Below, piece after piece: positions 48,411 through 61,355 of a DNA stretch of 64,000 nt (position 1 is its first letter; each line of letters begins with the position of its first letter). This DNA comes from Poecilobothrus nobilitatus (lineage: Eukaryota > Arthropoda > Insecta > Diptera > Dolichopodidae): contig OX352774.1 of NCBI GenBank assembly GCA_947095535.1, positions 234,633,825 through 234,697,824 of the forward strand. Reading direction: 5' to 3'. A program made the translations under genes and the position numbers. The notes beneath the pieces are model-generated. The model was not told the DNA's origin and did not search any database. It saw nothing but the letters and a program-made list of their open reading frames with translations.

Positions 48411-49060
48411 GTTGAGTAAGATGGTATCAATAGATATCAGATTATACTAATTTTAAGTTTGGCATTGCAAAAATGTTTAAATCAAGTCTTTCAAACAATA
48501 ATGTTTTTTCAAATGTCACACCTTGCATTCTATTTGTCTTTCTTTTGTTATAATAATTAGTTTTACTATGTATAGTTAGGTCTGATCATTTAAATAATTT
48601 ACTCTTTAATATGGGTTATAGTTTTTTTAATTAAATTTCGTACAATGAGCTTTTTGATATATAGCTAGTACATATACCGAAATAATTATTTCATGCCAAA
48701 AGACTAAATATTTTTAAGTTTACCTGCCAAATTAAGCTATTTCTAATAAAAAAAAAAAAAAACATAAGCTCTTTCTTAATGTTAACTATTTTTAAATAAC
48801 TAAAGAACTATAGAGAGTATTTTTTTTTTTATTGGATACATTCCAAAGTTTATATATGGATTCACTTAGTGACTAACAGTTTAACCCAACATAAAATACA
48901 TTTTGAGCAACATTTTTATTGGCACCAAAATGGAGTTAAAAAATAAAAAACCAAAAAAAAAACACCATAAATAAAATTTCGAAAAAATAAAAGAATATAG
49001 TCTTAGAAATAATTGTTCATCGGAAGGAAAAAAATATTTTTAATATAAAAACTAAGAAAA
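48411..49060. other. AT-rich spacer
   Basis: No gene or repeat is recognised. Confidence 0.5.
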
Positions 49061-49830
49061 ACAAGGCAGAATATAAACCAACGGTTTTTAAAGGCGCACA
49101 TTTCCAAAAAACAATACAAACTGTTTCGAACTATGACTTGCACCAAAATTTGAAATTTTTTTTTAAAATGTCACGTAGGCATAATAAGAAAAAATGTGAA
49201 AAATAAAGAGACACTTTCTTGAATCTTAGGGGAATTTTTCATAATTAAGAAAAAACTTTTACACATGTAAAATTATAAAGTTAAAGCGTTAATTTTTGTC
49301 TTTTATTTAAAAAAAAATTTGTACAGGTGCCTAAGTTACAGGTATTTTAATGTAAGAAAATTTCAATTTTTGAGCCCTAATAGGCCTTAAACAGGGAGTG
49401 GTGCAAAAATATTTTCTGAGGAAAGTTCTGAATTCTGAGGAATTCTAAAAGTTATTTTATATCTCAAAATTTCAAGTCCCTATCTAAAAGCATGCCGAAG
49501 TTATGAAGGAAGAAAAATATGCAAAATTTAGTTTTCACATAACGGTAAATTTAAATACTAAATTAAAAAAATATTTATAATTCTGATATTGATTTATAAA
49601 GATAGAAAAAAGTCCTGTCGAATAACGTTTTTAAATTGCAAAAATATTAAGCAAAAGCTGAGATATACACATTTTAAAAAATTTATTTATGTGACCTACC
49701 AATGGTTAAAATTTCATTTCTCTATTGTTAACCGGTGTAGAAGTTTTGTAAACAGAGACGGACGGACGGACGGACAGAGTAAAATTAATAGGAACATATT
49801 TTTTTTATTTTTTGGAAATGAGGTTAAAAC
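49061..49830 (+). repeat. Divergent Rep-A copy with a single unit
   Basis: ACAAGGCAGAATATAAACC, CGCACATTTCCAAAAAACAA, GTGCCTAAGTTACAGGT, CACATAACGGTAAATTTAAA and four CGGA units near 49769 follow the Rep-A order. Only one internal unit is present and substitutions are frequent, so it is older than the other copies. The end is blurred near GGAAATGAGG. Confidence 0.8.
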
Positions 49831-50813
49831 ATTAATTTGTTCAAAAATTTATAAAAATGCTCAGTTTCGAATTGAAAGTTAATAGTTATACCCGATTTAT
49901 TTCATTTTTAATCTGTCATTATTACTAAAATGACGGAAAATATTATTACTTAGTTTCGGAAATAGATTCACAAAACATTAATAAATTAAGAGAAACTGCT
50001 TTTTAAGAATTTAACATTACTAATCTGATTTCCATATTGATTTAAAATAGTCTTTAATCTACATATCAGCATAATTTTTAAACATATTATAAACATGCAT
50101 TTTTACTTACAATTTATCGTTTTCCAGGATTATATTAAAAATAAAATATACAGTGAAAAGAAATCTAAAATTATAATCCTTCTTGTTATACAATATTTAA
50201 AAAAAAAAAAAAAACACAATCATCATCATTTTTACGCTGATTCATTACAACATAATTTTTAGATCAATAGCAAAAATAATTATAAAAAAATGAAAACAGA
50301 AAATTTCCCCAAATGTGAAATAAGATTGGTTTTCCAAACTTGATTCACTGTATCCTAGCATTCACTGTATTCAAATTGATAGGATTATTCTTAGTCTAAA
50401 GTTTTAGAACAATTTTTTACACTTTAATGCACATGTTTAAGGTCATAATAATATCTTTGATTAATTTTGATCTGGGAGCAGATGGAATACATAGAGGATT
50501 CATTTGCTATGAGGGTTAATCAATTAAAAACAAAAAACATTTTAAAATTTGATTTTTAATGGAATCTTATACTTACGTATTGTTTGGTTAATGATAATGG
50601 AGTATAAAAAAGGAAAGGATTAAAGAAAAATCGATTTGGAAAATAAATGGAAGAGATATTGTTGGGATATATATAAATGTTTCCTTTGAATATATGATCA
50701 GAAACAGGAATTTTGTATTATTTAACAAGCGAATAACCAGTAACAAGCCCAATTAAGCCAAAATGAAGAACAAGTAATAATTGAAAAATTAAAAATAAAA
50801 TTAAAAAATAAAG
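49831..50813. other. AT-rich spacer
   Basis: No gene is seen in this stretch, which leads into the non-LTR remnant. Confidence 0.5.
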
Positions 50814-50927
50814 TGGAATGCTCTTGAATGGAATCCGCAAGAAAGTTCAAGACGTGGTCGGCAAACAATAACTAAAAATGAAGAAAATTGGGAAAAAATA
50901 AAGAGGATCGCATACAATAGAGACTAA
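50814..50927 (+). pseudogene. C-terminal remnant of a non-LTR retrotransposon ORF2
   Basis: One frame reads WNALEWNPQESSRRGRQTI and then NWEKIKRIAYNRD before a TAA at 50925-50927. This matches the remembered C-terminal signature of many LINE ORF2 proteins: a W-P-x-G-x-R-x-R-G-R-P block, then a helix ending in A-x-x-R. The rest of the protein is absent. It belongs to a different lineage from 35505-36518, whose C-terminus lacks this block. Confidence 0.7.
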
Positions 50928-51421
50928 TGGAAGAGGTTGAACCTGGGTTTAACAATATCAGAGATAAAAGAAAAATCGACACATCCTACATATAAATCTA
51001 TTTCTCTTTATAACGTGCTTTGCAATTTTCCATTTATTCTTTGCGGAATTCCACTTATATTTCACTTATCCAATATTACACTTATACTATTTCTGGGATT
51101 TTGAATAAACAAAACAACATATACCTTCAAGAATTTTCTGTAGACTCTCTGATTCATTCTAGTTTATAGCTTCCTGTAATATAATACCTGACTTATTTTG
51201 ATTGATTTTTTCGAAAGTGAATATTTTGGTTATACTCGTATTATATTACAGTAATATTGTCTTATTTGATATATTTAGCTGAAAAAGTCACACTTTCATC
51301 AACACTTCACACTTTCTTAACACTTTCTTCATCACTTCATCATCACTTTCTTAATCACTTATATTCAACACTTCACACTTTCTTCATCACTTATATTCAA
51401 AAATGCTTTTTTTCAAGTTTG
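50928..51421. other. Spacer with CACTTT-type short repeats
   Basis: At about 51285-51400, variants of CACTTTCTT and ATCACTTCA recur, a degenerate short tandem array immediately next to a Rep-A copy. The long frame at 51257-51559 spans this array and Rep-A and is not a gene. Confidence 0.55.
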
Positions 51422-52741
51422 TTTTTAGCACATTTCCAAAAAAATTTTGAAAAAATGTGCTTATTAGTTTCACTCTGTCCGTCCGTCCGTCCGTCCGTCC
51501 GTCCGTCCGTCTGTTTACAAAACTTCTACACCGTTAAAGATAGAGAAAAAAAATTTTAACCATAGGTAGGTCTCATAAAAAAAATAATTTTGTGGAACAA
51601 CTTTTTCATGTAGCCCCCCCCATTACGGAGCTACACCCCCTCAAACTTTGAAAAAGCCCTATTTTTAAATGCATATATCTTATGTTCTGCTTAAGATTTT
51701 TTCAATCTGAAAACGTCATTCGACAGGTATTTCTTTTATCTTTGTAAATTAATATCAAAATTATACAATTTTTTTAAATTTAGTATTTAAATTTACCGTT
51801 ATGTGAAAACCAAATTTTGCATGATTTTTATATTTTCATAACTCCGGCACGTTTCTAGATAGAAGCTTGAAATTTTGAGGCAAGAAAGAACTTTTAGAAT
51901 TAGTATAAGTTTGCTCAGAAAATTTTTTCGGACCACCCCCTGTTTATGAGCTATTAGGGCTTAAAAATTGAAAATTTGCTATTTTTAAACACCTGTAACT
52001 TAGGAACCTGCACACATTTTACTTCTGCAAGATGTAAAAATTAAAGCTACAATAATATATTTTTACGTGTGTGAAAGGTTTATTTTAGTTGTAAAGGGTT
52101 CCAAAGTTGCAGCTCTTCAAAATTGTAAAAAAGCCCCATTTTCAGGTGTATATATCTCGGGCTCTGCGTAATAGTTTTGCAATCTAAAACCGGCAGAAGA
52201 TCGAAAATTTTATTATCTATATAAAACAATATCAAAATTATGTAATATTTTGTAATTTACGATTTAAATTTACCGTTATGTGAAAACCACATTTTGCATG
52301 AAATTTGTTTTTTCATAACTCCGGCACCCCTTTAGATAGGAACCTGAAATTTTGAGACAAGAAAGAACTTTTAGAATTAGTATAAGTTTCCTCAGAAAAT
52401 TTTTTGGTAACGCCCCCTCTTTAAGAGTTATTACGCCTCAAAAATTGAAAATTTGCTATTTTTAGACACCTGTAACTTAGGCACCTGTAAAAATTTTTCT
52501 TCGGCAAGATATAAAAATTAAAGCTTCAATAATATATTTTTACGTATGTTAACAGCTTTTCTTAGTTATATAGGATTCCGGACTTACGGCCCCTCAAAAT
52601 CTCAAAAATGTCCTATTTTCAAGTTTTTTCTTATTACATGAAATTTTCAAATTTTTGTGTAAGTCACACTTCTAAACAGTTTGTATTGAGTTTTGGAAAT
52701 GTGCGCTTTTAAAAACCGTTGGTTTACATTCTACCTTGTTT
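51422..52741 (-). repeat. Rep-A copy, minus, two internal units
   Basis: It begins TTTTTAGCACATTTCCAAAA, has about eight GTCC units near 51478-51509, and ends GGTTTACATTCTACCTTGTT. The text is very close to 19471-20790, including the TATAAAACAATATCAAAATT and GGATTCCGGACTTACGGCCC blocks, so the two share a recent source. Confidence 0.9.
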
Positions 52742-54344
52742 TTTTTTAAGTAGCCCTAAGGCCTAAACAAATAGTGTACAGTATTGAAATTATTTTAAAT
52801 AAAAAAACATAAATCAATCTAGTTAAATTTGAAACGTGACTGTCAATAATTTTTCATTTTCATTTTACTCAAGCAATTAATAACAGTTTATTTTAATTTT
52901 TTTCCTCATTCCTGTGAAACATTTTACGGTATATTTTTAATCTTTTCCATTGAAATAGAAATAATTTTTAATATAATATTGGTAAATATAACCATACACT
53001 ACCACTTTGAAATAATAACGTGAAAATTAAAAAACAAAAAAAATATAAAGAAAAAAATATAAAAATTATTTTGTTAGTTTTTCTGTGGTTTTTCTTTTTA
53101 AATTTCAAAATATAATTTTGAATAGAATTTTTCTTTTGAATTTTTTTTATTTTCATTTGAATTTCGTATTTGGTACCTACTTAAATGCTGAAAATTAATT
53201 AATTTCAAATAAATCAATCATTCGGCATTGATATTTAATACGAGAAAAAAAATGAATAAATTAATGGTGTAAAATTGATTTTTTGAGGTGGCATTAAAGG
53301 CATGAAATATCTAATATATATTTTCTAAAGTTTTTAAATTTCAAAAAAATAATTTTTAAATTAAATTAAAAAGATTTTATTAGAGTAACTATTATTACAC
53401 TTTTTAGTGACAATAAATAAACTGATGTTAAAAAATTATTTTCGTAATATTATTGGTCTATTTTATTTATTTATTTATTTTTTAATGATAACTATACAGG
53501 ATAAAATAAAAGCAGTTAATTTCTAAACAAAATTTTCCAACCAGATCCCTTTTTTGTACATTTAAGTTAACACTTAATCATATCTAATGTTTAAAAGAAT
53601 TTATAATATTCAACAAGTGAAAATTAATACAGTTTAACACCACATATACAATTAATTGTGAGAGATTGCATATTGGCTAGTCAAGTACAAATATAATCTG
53701 GTCGGTATATAAGAATTTTGTTTAGCTTTTGTTTTAAGACTAGAGTATTATAAAACTAAATTTAGAAGAGAAAATAAGGCACAGCAAAAAAAAAATTCAA
53801 AAATAATTTTTTGTGAAATTAGTTGATAATATGACTAAAGGAAATGGTAAATGAAACAATTATTTAAATAAATTTTACAGTTTTCAAAACAGTTTTTATG
53901 TTTTAAGTAACTAAATATATATGAAAAAGCTTAACAAAGACAAGGGCAAAATAATGTCTGGCGTATAAACCCAATTTAAATTCTCTGAAAAAAACTTATA
54001 TTGTTAATATTTTTCTTTTGACACTGTTATTAATTTCTAAAATTCCTCTTATCTATCTTCATTTCTGATGATTATAAAATTAACAAATTGCAAATAAATT
54101 TTCTAAGTGCGTAGGAGTGTATATGATACTTTATATAGGCATGCTTTTTCTTATTACTGAGCTATAGATTAGTTTTGAGTTAATGTTTTATATATTTTAC
54201 TAGAAATCATGATATTCACAACCATTTTTATTACAAATATAATAATATCTACCTATGATATATATTATATTCTGAAACAATTAATAAAATAAAAAGGAAA
54301 TAAAATTATTTTTCTGTTATTCTAATATCTATAATATAATACAC
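52742..54344. other. AT-rich DNA without recognisable genes
   Basis: Low-complexity sequence with a short TTTA run near 53463-53480. The frame at 52968-53156 (minus) is Phe/Lys/Ile-rich and likely chance. Confidence 0.5.
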
Positions 54345-55253
54345 AAGATGTTGGCGAGACCTTGCCAACATGTAAAAAAATATATTTTATATCTATAATA
54401 AAACACTCACACTGAATGTAAACTAAACTGGCAATGATGATATTTCTGTATATTTATTTAATAATTTAAAATTTTATTACCAAAGACACAAATTTTTGAC
54501 TCAAAGTATTATCAAGAGACACAAACCGTTCATTAAAAATATAAATAAATATTATTACGAGTGACCAAATTTTCCGCTAGATGTATTATCAGAGACACAA
54601 ACCCTTCAATAAAAGTGAGTACAGTCAAAAAAGGAAAAGTACATACTTAAAAAACAAATTTTCAATCAAAATAAATTGAGCAAATTTTTAATTTTTAAAT
54701 TTGACCGCTACGTCCATTATGAACTGGTCGGAGCGGTAAATTAAAAATAAATTATTAATCTTCTGTTGGCATTTTCAATCTTTGTTTTGGAAAAAAAAAA
54801 ATAAAAATAGGTACTCTTAATAAAATTAAAACGCCTGAAAGTGAAAAAGTGAGAGTGAGCAAAGTTTATAGTAAACCTCATATTTATAAGAAAAAAATAA
54901 TAGGCCGATTTTATTCTTGATTTTGTTTTCATTAGTATAAAAGCTGGTGAAAGCTTCGTAACGTACTTTAAAATAGTTTTGTTTATTTAGGTTGAAATTT
55001 AGATTTTTAAGCTAAATTTTCGGTAGAACTGGTATAACATAAAATATTCGAAATTTTTTTATTAATATAAAATTCGGCGGACTTAAATAATTATATTTCA
55101 TAACAGACGTCAGAAACTTACTAAATATTATAGAAACGGATATTTTTCTTAAAAAAAAAAGAAAAAAATAACATAGAAAATATCATTTTAGAAGCCTTCT
55201 CTCACAAAAGATTCATAATTTTGTACTAATTTATTATTAGACCATTAATAATA
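54345..55253. repeat. Tandem segmental duplication, unit 1
   Basis: Blocks CACTCACACTGAATGTAAAC, CATTATGAACTGGTCGGAGC, AATAGGCCGATTTTATTCTT and TAGAAGCCTTCTCTCACAA occur here and again, in the same order and orientation, in 55345-56112. Unit 1 is longer because of extra text around 54520-54660. The repeated string TATCAGAGACACAAA occurs inside it. No protein is supported in either unit. Confidence 0.85.
54936..54943 (+). promoter_or_regulatory. TATA-box-like motif, unit 1
   Basis: TATAAAAG followed by CTGGTGAAAGCTTCG is preserved in the second unit at 55807-55814. A consensus TATA box retained in both diverged copies could mark a promoter, but in AT-rich DNA such a motif is also expected by chance. 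Confidence 0.25.
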
Positions 55254-55344
55254 TTGTTAGCCATGGAAAAAAATAAGATTTATTAATCAGATCAGATAAT
55301 ATAATACCTGAAATTAATGATTGAATTTCTGATAATATACACAA

Positions 55345-56112
55345 TATAATGATAAGACCTTGCCAACATATAAAAAAAAATATTTTATTTCTATAATAAA
55401 CCACTCACACTGAATGTAAACTAAACTGGCAATGATGATATTTCTATATATTTATGTAATAATTTAAAATTTTATTATCAGAGACACAAATCTTCGACTA
55501 AAAGTCTTATCAGAGACACAAATGTTTACTTTTTAAAAAGTACTTTCGACACAAAATTTAAAGCAAATTTTTAATTTTTAAATTTGACCGCCACATCCAT
55601 TATGAACTGGTCGCAGCGGTAAATTAAAAATAAATTATTATTCTTCTGTTGGCAGTTTTCAAATGACTCCTTGTTTTGAAAAAAATAAAAATACTCTTAA
55701 TAAAATTAAAAAACCTGAAAGTGAAAAGAGCAAAGTTTATAGTAAGCCTTATATTTATAAGAAAAAAATAATAGGCCGATTTTATTCTTGATTTTGTTTT
55801 CACTATTATAAAAGCTGGTAAAAGCTTCGCAACAGACTTTATAGTAGTTTTGTTTATTTAGGTTAGAATTTTGATTTTTTAAGCTGAATTTTTGATATAA
55901 CATAAAATATTTGAATTTTTTTTATTAATATAAAATTCGGCAGACTTAGCTAATTATATTTCATAACAGAAATCACAAATTTACTAAATATTATAGAAAT
56001 GGATATTTTTCTTAAAAAAAAAGAAAAAATAACATAGAAAATATCATTTTAGAAGCCTTCTCTCACAATAGATTCATAATTTTGTACTAATTTATTTATT
56101 AGACCATTAAAT
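55345..56112. repeat. Tandem segmental duplication, unit 2
   Basis: This is the second copy of the block at 54345-55253, shifted by about 1000 bases at its start and about 860 at its end because of internal indels. It ends at TTATTAGACCATTAA, after which a further TATCAGAGACATGAATC at about 56175 hints at a third, degraded unit. Confidence 0.85.
55807..55814 (+). promoter_or_regulatory. TATA-box-like motif, unit 2
   Basis: TATAAAAG followed by CTGGTAAAAGCTTCG is the counterpart of the motif at 54936. The same caution applies. Confidence 0.25.
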
Positions 56113-59100
56113 TAAAAAGCTGTCGAAAACGACCGTCACAAAAAAAAAGACCCCGAAAATTTATGAAATTACATTATCAGAGACATGAATCTTTTATTAA
56201 ATATACCAAAGACCTCTTTCAAAGTACATTTAAATAAAATAAATTCAGCAAATTTTTTTCAAGCAAAAAAAAAAATAAACGCAAAAGACTTGAAAGTAGT
56301 TTTGGTAATTGAAGTAATTTCGCGGCGAAAACAACTGTTTTTCATCGACATAAAATTTTTTTTTTAAAACTAAAGAAAAATAGAGAGTAAAATTTTAACA
56401 AATATTAAAATTATTTCGATTATTGGGAGTGTTTTAAATGTAACAAAAAATAAATGTCGTAGCGGTTGGTGTTGGTTGGTTTTTCGCCGGTTTTTATTGT
56501 GCACTTTATACATGTGTTTCAAACAATTTTTGAGATATCGGCACGAACTTTTACCCTGAATGTGTTTTTAGCTTGGACCATTTTTTCTCAATAATTAAAA
56601 AACTGTCAAAAATTATCGCCACGAAAAAACGGCGAGAATAAATTAATAAACTGTACCTAACATTTTTAATTTTATGTGTTTAGATTTGTTTTATGTTTTT
56701 TTTCTATTACAAGTAAGTAAGTGATTTCAACATTTTTTTTAATGGTGCTGATGTAAAAATGAAATTTTTAGGTAGTTTATTAAGGGAGTCAGTATGATAA
56801 CGTAAATGTTTCTGAATCTATAGAATTCAATTGCACAGGGGATTTTCTAGTCTTGCTATAATATCCCTAAAAGATATTTTAACGGAATTGTTGTTACGTG
56901 TTTTTTTTTTTTACATTTTGGTTACAAATCTTTCAGCTTTAAAAATAAAACTCTATTTATGTTTTTTATTTTTAGGGGCATAAAAACAAATATCCAAACA
57001 TTCGAATAACAAATGAGAAGAACCAAAAAGGATATAATACATAACTTTTGATACAATTATTTGAAAAGAAAAATGTTATTAAGTTCCTGGTATTTAAGGA
57101 TAATATTTTTGTTTATTGAATAAATGAAAACCAGAATGCAAGAAAAAGAACTTTTAACGTTTGTCTAAAGACAGTCGATTACTTTGTAACTTAAAAAATT
57201 AAAAATAAAAACAAAATCGCCCAAAAGTATGCAATTTTATTTTTTTAAATAATCTATTCATATTTTTTAGTGATAGAATTTTCAAAAACATTTACAATCT
57301 ATACATTTACATATACATACATATACATACATATCCATATACATTCATATAATGAAATCGAAAAAGTTCATAATAAATTATAATTCTGTTTAAAGAAAAG
57401 AAAAGTGACAGTATTACTTTTGTCTTTCAAAGTTTGTTTAATAAATTAAATATCGTCGATATTTAATTCTATTTATGCAAACATTAAATGATAAGTAAAT
57501 GAAATAGTTAACCCTGTTTCTTTGTTAATATTTTACTAACCACACTCACTCCGGTTTTAAATATTAAAGACTCATCTTAAAACTATATATAAAAATGCTT
57601 TACAATTAGTAGTACCTAGTAGTTTCATCTAGTAGAACCTAGGGCTTAGTACCTAGTAGTATACATCTTCTAAAATGCTAAAATAAAGGTAGTCCTTCAG
57701 AAAATATCTTATCTAGAAGTTTGGTGAACAAAGATAAAATATTTAAATATCCTTTTTAGATCAAAAAGTTTAGACAAGACTAAAGAACTTTGAAATTATC
57801 CCAAATAGAAATAATATTCCTGTTATCTTCAATATCCACTTATTTAAAGACAGATAAATTTAAAATTGTATTAAGTCCGTTACATCTTTAAAAAAAATTA
57901 AAACAAAAAGAATTCTTTAAGAGGATCAAAATTCATATCAAGAATGAACCCTTATCAAAAATTTTCAGAATTATGACATTTCGTATGTCATGTTTGTATT
58001 CATTTTTTCTATAACAAATTTAAGAACAGTTTATCCACTTCATTGTTTGTTTTTTGTTTTTTTTTTTGATTTAGTTTTTTTTTTTTTTTTTTTGGTATAA
58101 ATTGTCTAACATTGAAAATAATATCAAGAAAATAATATACCTAATCTAAATAAATATCTCTTGCTAAAAAGGGGCAGGCATAAAAAAAAATTCAGTTTTT
58201 TATAAAATGAAACTTAATTGGAATTGTGCCAAAATATTTTCTGCATAAAGTGTAAAAAAATAAAATTAAAACAAAAATGAGAAAAATTTATGGTCATGTT
58301 TCGATAAGCTTATGAATGAGTATGAAATAAAATATTAAAAACTTCTACATGATTAAAAAAAAAAACAAAATAAAAACTTATTAAAATAAAATGAAAAAGT
58401 TGACGGAAATAACACGAATTCATTTTGTTTTTTTTTTTTTCCCAATAAAACTTGAAAGTTTAATGTTCTCATATTAAATATTTTTACAAGATAAGCTTTT
58501 TTAATAATGCCTGAAATATTAAATGAATTGGAAATTGATTCTTATATTTTTGTAAGTGAGCAAATGAATAAAGTGGTAACTTTAAGATTTTTTGAAAATT
58601 TAAGGCAAATCAATTTACTGGTTTCATTTCAAAAATTTTTTATGATACTTTGTTTTAGTTTTTTGAGTATCTATGAATAAGAAATTCTGAAATTAAAGTT
58701 AAGTAAGCCTATTTTAAAATATTCTAAATACTAAATGATAGACATTAGTTTAATAAAGTTTAATAAAAATCCCAAAATACACATCCCTGGGGTATATATT
58801 ATTTGCAGTACCCAGTATTCGATTTCACAGTGGATATTCGATTTTCACTGAGTTATTTAAGTTAATTCACAAGCTATTCACGATTAAAATGTGTTAATTT
58901 TTATCTAAATTTAAAATTGATTATATTTCTATTTGCCACCGAAATTTAAAGATGTCTAAAAATAGTATTCAGTAGAACATATGACATTTATAATGAATGT
59001 TGTGTTCAGTAAAACTTTCACTGTATGGAAAATATATACGAATTTTTTAAATAGGTGATCACATAGATGATTAATTAGTATCAACCCATAATTCCGAGAA

Positions 59101-61226
59101 TTCAGGTTCGAATACCAGTACAACTTCTCTCAATATGCTTCTCGACCTAACTCATCTGCTACTCGTCTTCTTGTTTAAAATTTAAAATGCAGTTCTGTTA
59201 ATCAGGAATCCCCCTATATGTTGTTATAAAACATTTTTGGTTGATTTATTACTTTCTTTCAAACACTCTATTCGTATTTTTAAAAAAAAAAATCGATCTT
59301 TTGTTTCGTAAAATAAATTTATTATAGTTTAATAGTTTTTTTTTTTGTCAAGAGCTTGAATATGAAGTTTTATCGGAAATAAAATTACCACTCGTAAAAA
59401 TGTAATAAAATTGCCACCAATATAAAAAAACTACCACTCTTTTTTTTTTTAAGTTAAAAAAATGGCTGAATGCAATAATTCCTCAAGAAATAATCCAAAA
59501 AAAATTTAAATTTATATATTTTCCCAATGTAGTGAGATAACTTAAAATCGAATGAAATAATATCCGAACAAATGTTTCTAATGAAATAATATCCCCAACA
59601 AATGCATTTAATTATGTAAATATTACATAATATATTTTATTTATTTATATTTATTAAGGCACAATTTACAAGAGTGAAGTAATAAGCTCCTTGAACTCTC
59701 GAATTTTAACAATAAAGTAATAATGTAATAGTAATAGTATTGCGGTATTATTTTATATGTAGTTAGATCTTATGCAATCCACCAAAACTATTACTAATAA
59801 AAATGAAATAAGACCCCAAAATATTTATTTATAATCCTCCATAATTGAGTGATTATTACTTCCATTAGACTTTTTTTTAAATATTAAAAAAGTGGGGATT
59901 ATTTCCCGAACAAATTTTTAAATTTTTTTTTTTTGTTGTGGTATTATTTCTTTGAAGCGTGAAAAAATATAATTTTCTTTCATGTTAAAATAACTTTTTT
60001 TGAAGTATTTTAAACATTTCTGTGTTCTATTATTGGTCATTGGCATAAAATTTAAATTGACAGTACTTCAAATTTAAATGGAAAGTTGATATAAAAAGAA
60101 AAAGAGTTTTTTTTATGAAGAATTAAAAGTCGTTGAAAATTCTTTTGCGAAATAATAAAAACATCGTAACGCAACCACTTTTTTGGAACTGTAATATTTT
60201 ATTTGTTATTAAAATCGAAATTAAAACTAATTACCTACAATATAAAAAAAAAGTTATTCAAAATTTAAATTATATTGAGAGTGTTTTCGTTTATTTGGGA
60301 TAAAAGTTTCTGTTAACGTTGAAAAAACTTTATTAAAAATCTATATTTTAAATTTTACATAAAAAAACATCTTTTCATATATACTTTGTATTTTGAAATA
60401 AGCTACCTTATATTTTTTCTAAATTACACATACTAAAAATTTAAAAATGCATTTACTGTACTTTTAACAATTTCTATTATTCCATTCATTAATATTTTCA
60501 TATTGACTAAAAAAAACCTCTTTATCATATATAAATGATATATACTTTCTTTTTGTTTAATGTAAAGTATATAATTATGTACCACCTTTTTATAATATTA
60601 TTGCATAACATTTTATATTTCTGTAATATATTTAAACCTTCAGCATATAAAATTAAATTATAAATACTTTATTTTACATTTTTATCTATTATCTACCACT
60701 ATATACTCGTGTATTACCCAAAAGCATAAATTGTAGGAATATAGAACAAGTATAGACGTATAATATATTTTTTGTCCAGCTGAGAAAAATCTTTAAAACT
60801 CAATTTAACCCCAATATTACATACTCGTACATAAACAATTTTTTGATTTATTTTTATTTTTTTTTTGTTTCTGTTTCTGTTAACTATTTTTAATATGTTC
60901 ATATGCATAAGTGTATATGTGCGGTTTTTATATAACTTCAATAAAGTATTTATCAACACTTAAATAAATATAAAGTCATCAACATAAATTCAATATCCGA
61001 TATCATTATTATAATCATCATTATCATCATCCTCATGATTTTCATCATTATCATAATAATATTTATTTATTCTCATATTCTCTAGAATATTATTGATATC
61101 ACATTCTTGTATACAGTTATGGTCAAACAATTTAAAACCTTTAATTATATTAATTTAGGCTCTACCTCAAAAAAAACTTTTAGCAAAGGATTTTAAATAT
61201 TACTTTGTATCAAAATTTTTCTTTTT
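56113..61226. other. AT-rich DNA without recognisable genes
   Basis: A short GC-richer patch at about 56456-56490 has repeated GGTTGGT. A CATATA-type microsatellite lies at about 57305-57350. A perfect 25-base palindrome centred on TATCG-T-CGATA lies at 57444-57468. CTAGTAG-type repeats lie at about 57608-57662. A B-box-like GGTTCGAATACC lies at 59105-59116 after a tRNA-like CCCATAATTCCGAG, probably a SINE remnant. The frames at 56185-56367 and 60714-60959 have no recognisable motif. Confidence 0.5.
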
Positions 61227-61355
61227 CTTTCCATTTCTATAAGGAGCATAGAGTATATTTACTAAGTTATTTATTAATCATATTTCATTAAGCTTCAGTT
61301 TCTGGAATAAGTAGTTTCACTAAGCCATTTATTACATGGTTGCAGCTATTATACA
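61227..61355 (+). repeat. Unclassified ~130-bp repeat (Rep-U), copy 2
   Basis: CTTTCCATTTCTATAAGGAG, CTTCAGTTTCTGGAATAA and GGTTGCAGCTATTATACAA match 25389-25519 in order and spacing. It lies about 170 bases upstream of the Tc1/mariner-type pseudogene. Confidence 0.65.

Noticed and set aside
51257..51559. 100-codon frame on the plus strand
   Set aside because: It runs through CACTTT short repeats into the (GTCC)n tract of Rep-A, giving a Ser/Val/Arg/Pro repeat product; it is not a gene.
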